Of a stretch of DNA of 64,000 nucleotides, positions 58,442 to 64,000 are shown piece by piece (positions within the stretch are counted from its first letter, which is position 1; each line of letters begins with the position of its first letter). Source of the stretch: Marisa cornuarietis (Eukaryota; Mollusca; Gastropoda; Architaenioglossa; Ampullariidae); contig SMMW01000214.1 of NCBI GenBank assembly GCA_004794655.1, positions 502,001-566,000 on the forward strand. The letters are read 5' to 3'. The notes under the pieces were generated by a model, which was given only the letters and a program-made list of their open reading frames with translations, searched no databases and was not told the origin of the DNA. A program made the translations under genes and the position numbers.

Positions 58442-59786
58442 TTAAGTATGAGAAGATGACCTGGAATGTCGTGTACCAGAGGTGTTTGTGCGGCCTGGGG
58501 GTGAGGTTGAAGGAACCCTTCGTTCCTCCGTATCCATCAAGCTATCTGAAAGGGGTGCAAACCTATTTGAAGTAGGTGATGGAGGGTGTCGTCGTGTGCG
58601 AGGGCTAACTGTTTTTGACCCAGGGGGACGGGAGGTTTGTTGAGGTTTTAGAGGGGATTTTTGGGGAGTGGCGGTAATTGTAGTTTGTGACTTTGTAGGT
58701 GCAGTTTTTTGATGAGTACGTGTGGGTGCACGTGCTGTTGATCTGGTTGAGGTGTATGCTGGAATTGGTTGAGGTGTGGAAGGTTTGGTTGCTGCGTTTG
58801 GTCTGTAGGTGGAGGTGGCATGAGTGTGTGTGTGGGTTTGGGGGTTTCTGTGTTTATCCATGTAATATCTGTTTGGCATGATGTAGATTTTACCGATTTC
58901 CGGGAAACCACCCCTGCAAAAGATGGGTTTCCGGCTGTTTGTGTGGAGACTTGAAGGTTTCCCAAGACACGGCGACGTGCCTCTGGGTACGACAAACCTT
59001 GTTGTGCTTTTATCCGCTGGATTTTGTCTTCCTCCTTCCAACGAGGACAGTCTCGGGAGGAGGCTGGGTGACATCCAGCACAATTTGCACATTTGATTGT
59101 TCCATGACAATCATTTGGGGAGTGAGATTCACTGCACTTTACACAGCGTGCTTCTGATCTACAGGTAGATGAACCATGTCCATATCTTTGACACTTGAAA
59201 CAACGTAGGGGTGAAGGGATAAAAAGTGCCACCTTCACCCGACGATAGCCAATGTTAATGGAGTTTGGGAGGTCTGGAATACAGAAGGTGAGGAAATATG
59301 TGTTTGTGGGAATCAACTTTCCATCTTTCTTAAGGGTGACCCTATGTACATGGGTTACACCCTGCTGAGACAATTCAGTACGTATGTCTACTTCTGACAA
59401 TCCAGCAAGATCTCTACACCTGATTACTCCTCTAGATGAATTTAAAGTTTTATGAGGTGTCACTTTTATGGGGCGGTCCACAAATTGTTTTCCGTCCCAT
59501 TTTCTTAATGCTTCGGATGCTTTTTGATTTTTGCATTGGACTAGGAGTTGTCCAGATCTTAGCTGCTTTACTGACAAAAAGTTATGTTTTGTAAACATTT
59601 CTGGACGGCAAAGGGGGACAGTCCCGAGATAGGTTTCTCCGGATCCCCACTCTCCACAATCAAATAATGTGGCCATGCCCTTTCTACAAACTTTGTCAAG
59701 TCATCACGTGCCTCCTCCTCACTGTCTGAGGAATTTTCATCAAAAGGTCGAGAGCGTTTTCCAGAATGTGAAAGTTTTTTGGCCAT
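58442..59786 (-). pseudogene. LINE ORF1: gag-like zinc-knuckle protein (broken)
   Basis: Starts MAKKLSHSGKRSRPFDE at 59786. It has an N-terminal acidic/serine stretch, a central RNA-binding-type region (LLVQCKNQKASEAL, RGVIRC, DIRTELSQQGV), then three knuckles: CFKCQRYGHGSSTC, CVKCSESHSPNDC and CANCAGCHPASSRDC. A Pro/Thr/Gln-rich tail ends NRFAPLSDSLMDTE... and a Ser-rich terminus. ORF1 proteins of this type bind the LINE RNA and form the ribonucleoprotein. The frame breaks twice: in a T5 run near 59576 and in the CA run at 58823-58836. The older copy at 61146-61505 reads through the first position without a break, which supports a one-base loss here. Confidence 0.88.
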
Positions 59787-60414
59787 GAGAAAAGATGAAG
59801 GTTCATTTCTCCTGTTCCCCACCCACCATGGAGTCCAACTAGGGGATGCAGCCGAGCGGTACCACATGGGTATATCCAGCAGGGCTGCACCAGGGCTACA
59901 GGAGAAGTATACTCTGACCCACAAGGATGTGAAACAGATTGACCCAGGCCGCAGCCTTCTAGCAAAACTAGGGCATTGCACGACCAGCCGATTGATTGGT
60001 GCGGGCCAGCACCAACCTCCTGTCTAGGAGAAGTTTGGGCCAAAGAGGAATGTTGGTATGATGGGTCGCAACCCATCAGTGACCTCAGCCTCCAGGATCC
60101 CATTCTCCTCCGACACAGGTCGCCCTGCACGGCAAACGCAGGGGGCCTAAAGAAGGCCACTGAGAAAGCAAAAAGGAAGAGAAAGAGATATTTTGGGAAG
60201 CATTGAAAAACGGGAAAGGACCAAAAGGCAGAGGATAGAATAGGAAAAACGGCAGTGAAGGAAATAAGTGTTTTGACGAAAAAGGAATAAAGGTGAAAGG
60301 ACCTGTGAGACAGAAACCAGTACAGTGAGGAGGAAAGAGGCAGGCCACTTCGTCACCCATCCAGAGAGAAGTTGGGTGTCCACCCCCGGCACTAGGAGCC
60401 GGGCCCACGGGGGC

Positions 60415-60427
60415 CTGGGATTGGTGA
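60415..60427. repeat. Target-site duplication, right copy
   Basis: CTGGGATTGGTGA, identical to 54541-54553. It flanks the 5' end of the younger LINE. Confidence 0.88.
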
Positions 60428-60727
60428 AGGGAGAGTGGTTTGACATGAGTGTGGGGGTTGGCGGGTGGTGTCTGATGATATCCATGTAATGTCAGTTTGA
60501 CAGGAGGTGGACATGGTGTGACGTCAAGAGACCACCCCTGTGAAAGAAGGGTCACCAGATATTTGAGGGAGAATTTGAAAGTTTCCCACGATTCAACAAG
60601 AAGCTTCTGGGATAGACAAACTCTGCTCCGCTTTCACACATTGAATTGCTGCTTCCTCCTTCCAACGGGGACAATCCGGGGAGGAGGCTGCATGGCATCC
60701 CGCGCAGTTTGCACATTTTAACATCCT

Positions 60728-61052
60728 GTGACAATCATCAGGGGAGCGTGCGTATCGCTGTGACAATCATCAGGGGAGCGTGACGTATCGTTGTGACAAT
60801 CATCAGGGGGAGCATGACGTATCGCAGTGACAATCATCGGGGGAGCGTGACGTATCGCTGACAATCATCAGGGAGAGCGTAACGTATCGCTGTGACAATC
60901 ATCGGGGGGGGGGGAGCGTGACGTATCGTCGTGACAATCATCAGAGGAGTGTGGCGTATCGTCGTGACAATCATCAGAGGAGTGTGGCGTATCGTCGTGA
61001 CAATCATCAGGGGAGTGTGAAGTATCGTCATGACAATCATCAGGGGAGCGTG
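60728..61052. repeat. 33-bp minisatellite inside a LINE zinc-knuckle segment, about 10 copies
   Basis: Units are TGTGACAATCATCAGGGGAG followed by CGTGACGTATCGC, with 32-38 bp length variants. On the - strand the units read PDDCHDDTSHS, PDDCHDDTPHS and so on, matching the SHSPNDCHGT segment of the second knuckle in the younger LINE. The array therefore arose inside the dead ORF1. Confidence 0.85.
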
Positions 61053-61054
61053 AC

Positions 61055-61093
61055 ACAGTGATATAGTCTTAGTTGCTGGCTCGGCATAAAACA
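61055..61093 (+). mobile_element. Tail relic in opposite orientation
   Basis: CAGTGATATAGTCTTAGTTG then CTGGCTCGGCATAAAACACC on the + strand. It has the same 3' core as the LINE and SINE tails but lies opposite to the LINE around it. It occupies the point where the older ORF1 lost its central part. Confidence 0.5.
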
Positions 61094-61985
61094 CCAATTC
61101 CTCTCTCCACCCCCGCCACCAACAAACAGTTTTCGGTCATGCTGCTTATGCCTTTTTCGTTTGACACTGTACCAGGAATTGTCCTGATTTTAATCCTTTT
61201 ATTGAGGGAAAATTTGAAGAGATATTTCGTAAATATTTTTGAATAGCAAAGGATGATAGGCCCGAGGTAGGTTTCTCGGGATTCCCACTTTCCACAATCA
61301 GAAAGCAGGGCCATGCCCCATCCAGTGCCTTTGGAAGCTCATATCTACTCACTGTTTGAGGAGTTGTTGTCGAAAGTTCGAGTGCGTTTTCCAGAGTAAA
61401 AGAGTTTTGAAGCCATAAATGAAAACGAAGCTTTATTTCTCCTGCTCCTGGTATTTCCAGCAGGGCTGCACAAGGGCTACAGGAGAAGTATACTCTGGTC
61501 GACAAGAGTGTGGATCAGATTGACCCAGGCACCAGCCTTCTAGCAATGCTAGGCTATTGGGCGACCAGCCGATTCATTGGTGAGGGTCACCACCAACCTC
61601 TTGTCTAGGAGAAGTCTGGGCCAAAGAGGAATGTTGGTATAAAGGGCTGTAACCCGTTAGTGACCTCAGCCTCCAGGATCCCATCCTCCTCCTCCAACAC
61701 AGGTCGCCCTGCACGACCAACGCAGGGGCCTAAAGAAGGCCTCGGAGAAATTCACAAAACCATAAAAGGAAGAACTGAGTGGAAAATATTGAAAAGAGAA
61801 AGGACCAATAGGCACAGGATAGGACTGGAAAACAGCCGTCAAAGTTTTAACAGCGATGAAGGTGAAAGGATCTGTAAGACAGAAGGATGGTGAGGAGGAA
61901 AGAGGCAGGTGAGTTTGTCACCCAACCAGAGAAAGGGTGGGTGTCGACCGCCCACACTAGAAGCAGAGCCCATGGTGGCTTCTGT

Positions 61986-64000
61986 GCTTGTAATGCTGGT
62001 CTCATCCACTTTGTATGTCATGATGATCTCACACTTTCCTTGTATACACTCAGAGAGCAGGACAATGGTATAAGGGACAGAACTCTCAGCTACTCAGCTA
62101 GTAGTGTCTGCATATACACTCACTCTTTCAGACAGAGACTGACAAAAATAATTTATCATCCATGAGCTTGTTCATTGTGTACATGTCTACAATCATCTGA
62201 AATCTATGTAGTTCAAACATCCATTTCATCTCAACACTCAAATATCCCGAAGGGATTAAACACCTGCAGGTGGACATGAAGCAAACGCCACAAAATGTTC
62301 AGACACCTGTTGTGCATATAAATGCAGCACAAGGAAACCTCAGGAAATATCACAAGGTAACCACCGACGACATCAGGTCCCATAACTGGTCTCTGCTCAG
62401 GAAGTTTGTCTCTCCTGATATGGTATTCTGCACCTCTACTATGCAAGGATCTCCACGTGCCTGCAAAACATGGACATGCATATGTACACAGGCACAGACA
62501 TGCACGCAAACACACACACACACACACACATATACACAGAATTACACACTTAAAATAACATCAGAAAGTGATGAAAAGAGACATAAATGTTTCGAGGCCA
62601 CAAGCATAAGAGATGACAAAAGGTTGCTTAGTTCATAAGGTTATTTTTTGGGGAAGAAGGGGGAAGAAAACAAAAGTTACCTTCCTTGAAGTGACAAGGA
62701 TTCTTTTTTCTTAAAGAGGAGACCAGGCAGAAAGATCAGCCACATATCTGACAATGTTGGACAAAAGCAAGGAACAGTAAGTGAAAAGGGCATGAGGAAT
62801 GAGGCATGACAAGATCATGCAAGCCAGTTGTAGAGAGAATCAAAGTCTGTTGGTGATACAGAGAACAATCTGTTGGTGACAGTCACGGTCAGGGTATAGA
62901 GAGGGGATGGAGGTAGTGTTGCCCCTATGTTCTTACCCCTCTCTTGCATAAGAAATGTGGGTCCTGGAGTTTGTCGGACTCCATGCACGATCCATGATAT
63001 GCTCACCCCATGTCAAGCTGGACAGGGGTGGGTATTTGAGGTGGACCATAAGCAGCCAGAGGGTTGCTGAGGGTTGCTACAAGTTGCTGGTTGAGGCTGG
63101 GAGTTTCTGTTTGATGCTGTGGGCTGTTGGATGAGTGACTTTTGCTGGGATCCTAAGCTACCTTGAAGCTGGGTGCTGAGAGCGGGAAGCCGTACCTGCC
63201 TGAAGCTGAGCCTGATGCTGGGACAAGGGACAGGTGGCGCGAGGGGAGAGAAAGCTATGTGGGACCAGCAAACTGGTGTCAAGCAGCTGGGCTCCACCAC
63301 CAACTAGCAGCGGTCACAGAGACGCACCATGGAATGGCCACCGAGCTCTAGACCGAGTGGGTGGGAGCTGTAACAATGCGGGACCCGCACAGAGCCGGTG
63401 CAGTACCCACATGTCCAGCCAGGCGCCTTCTTCAGCAGAGAAGACCGCCATCCCAGGGCAGCTGACGGAACCGATAGCACTCTGTTACAGTACAGGACAT
63501 TTTCAAAACCAGTAAGATATTTCATTCTTTTGTGGGAATAGAAGAGGGGAGGGAATGGTCTAGTCCCTACCTTACAAAAGCGTCTCAACGGACTAAGACT
63601 CTGTTTACAAGTAACCTTAAATTGCTCCCTTGTAACTATACATTGTGGTGAGGTGCTTGAGTATTTATAAGGCCAGTTTACCAGCTGCTGTAATTTTGTG
63701 AATTGCTGCGAGGAAGTGTTGTGAAGTGTTTGCAGAAATTTTACTGTGCTAATTACTTTGGGTGACCTGGTAATGCTGTAGTGTGACCGTGGGGAGAATA
63801 CGGTTTTTTTTGTGTGTATTTACTTACTTGCTGTGTGTTGAATATATTTGTGTGTCACTCAGGGCAGGGACACCGCAAGTTGAAACAATCTTTGAGTTGA
63901 TTTTGGAAAGAACGCGCATATTGTGCCTGTGTGGTGTGACAGTGATACAGAGAACACAATCTGTTGGTGATACAGAGAACACAGTCTGTTGGTGAGAACA
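61986..64000. other. Right flank without supported gene
   Basis: No gene is recognised. There is a CA tract at 62512-62530 and a loosely repetitive TTGCTG-rich stretch at 63055-63130. The phrase TCTGTTGGTGATACAGAGAAC appears near 62847 and again twice at 63945-63990. Together with a TATA-like TATTTATAAGG near 63661, this hints at an LTR-like unit cut by the window end. No primer-binding site or gag/pol frame is visible. Confidence 0.35.

Larger units (their letters stand above)
54554..60414 (-). mobile_element. Younger, nearly full-length I/Nimb-like LINE (5.86 kb)
   Basis: Read on the - strand: 5' UTR (60414-59787), ORF1 with three zinc knuckles (59786-58442), a 7-bp gap, ORF2 with endonuclease, reverse transcriptase, RNase H and a C-terminal CCHC motif (58434-54721), then a 167-bp 3' UTR. 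The 3' UTR has a hairpin and ends in a TAAC-type short repeat (AATTAACTAACTAAC). Gag-like ORF1 zinc knuckles plus RNase H in ORF2 are the mark of the I superfamily; the snail element nimbus has this layout. The clade name is my inference. A 13-bp duplication flanks it, and both flanks belong to one older copy of the same family. Two nonsense changes and several frame breaks make this copy inactive as written. Confidence 0.92.
60428..61985 (-). mobile_element. Older I/Nimb-like LINE, 5' portion
   Basis: This is the rest of the copy interrupted at 54553/60428. On the - strand it has a 5' UTR (about 61985-61480) aligning with 60414-59787 of the younger copy, and an ORF1 N-terminal part (VESGNPEKPTSGLSSFAIQK, then LKSGQFLVQC) down to about 61140. 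A lost central part is replaced by a short tail relic at 61055-61093. A zinc-knuckle region follows, in which one segment has become a 33-bp array, then the start of the Pro-rich tail to 60428. It is clearly more diverged than the younger copy. Confidence 0.85.

Overview
The window is animal nuclear DNA, most likely from a mollusc and probably a gastropod. Three observations support this. The actins carry molluscan-style N-termini (MSDEDVAAL and MCDDDIAAL). The LINE retrotransposon has the layout of the I/Nimb-type elements known from snails. The DNA is gene-poor and very rich in micro- and minisatellites. No species can be named from the sequence alone.

Layout. 1-15.1 kb has no recognisable gene and is built of at least eight minisatellite families, (CA/TG)n tracts and short unique spacers. 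15.5-39.5 kb is an actin cluster: two tandem genes on the + strand (15741-18876 and 28682-30674) and one on the - strand (39129-36232). Each has two coding exons with the intron after codon 42 and encodes 376 residues. Between genes 1 and 2 lie more tandem arrays, a decayed terminal-inverted-repeat transposon with a broken MADF domain (20852-22087), and a tRNA-derived SINE head joined to a 1.4-kb array of its own tail (25144-26690). 41.3-47.0 kb is a 5.7-kb satellite with the same tail-derived core and higher-order repeats. 48559-50394 (-) is an uninterrupted SLC37-family sugar-phosphate transporter gene. 52.1-62.0 kb is a nested LINE pair: an older copy split by a younger, nearly full-length copy (54554-60414) flanked by a 13-bp target-site duplication. 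The last 2 kb has no supported gene.

How the parts relate. The actins are cytoskeletal or contractile structural genes; gene 2, and less clearly genes 1 and 3, have CArG-type SRF sites upstream. Exon 2 is almost identical among the three genes, while exon 1 of gene 3 differs strongly, which indicates gene conversion. The repeats also share one history: a short hairpin at the 3' end of the LINE recurs as the SINE tail and as the core of both large satellites. A transposon TIR and a LINE zinc-knuckle segment have likewise become local tandem arrays. The most distinctive theme of the window is transposon termini and fragments turning into tandem repeats around a conserved actin cluster.
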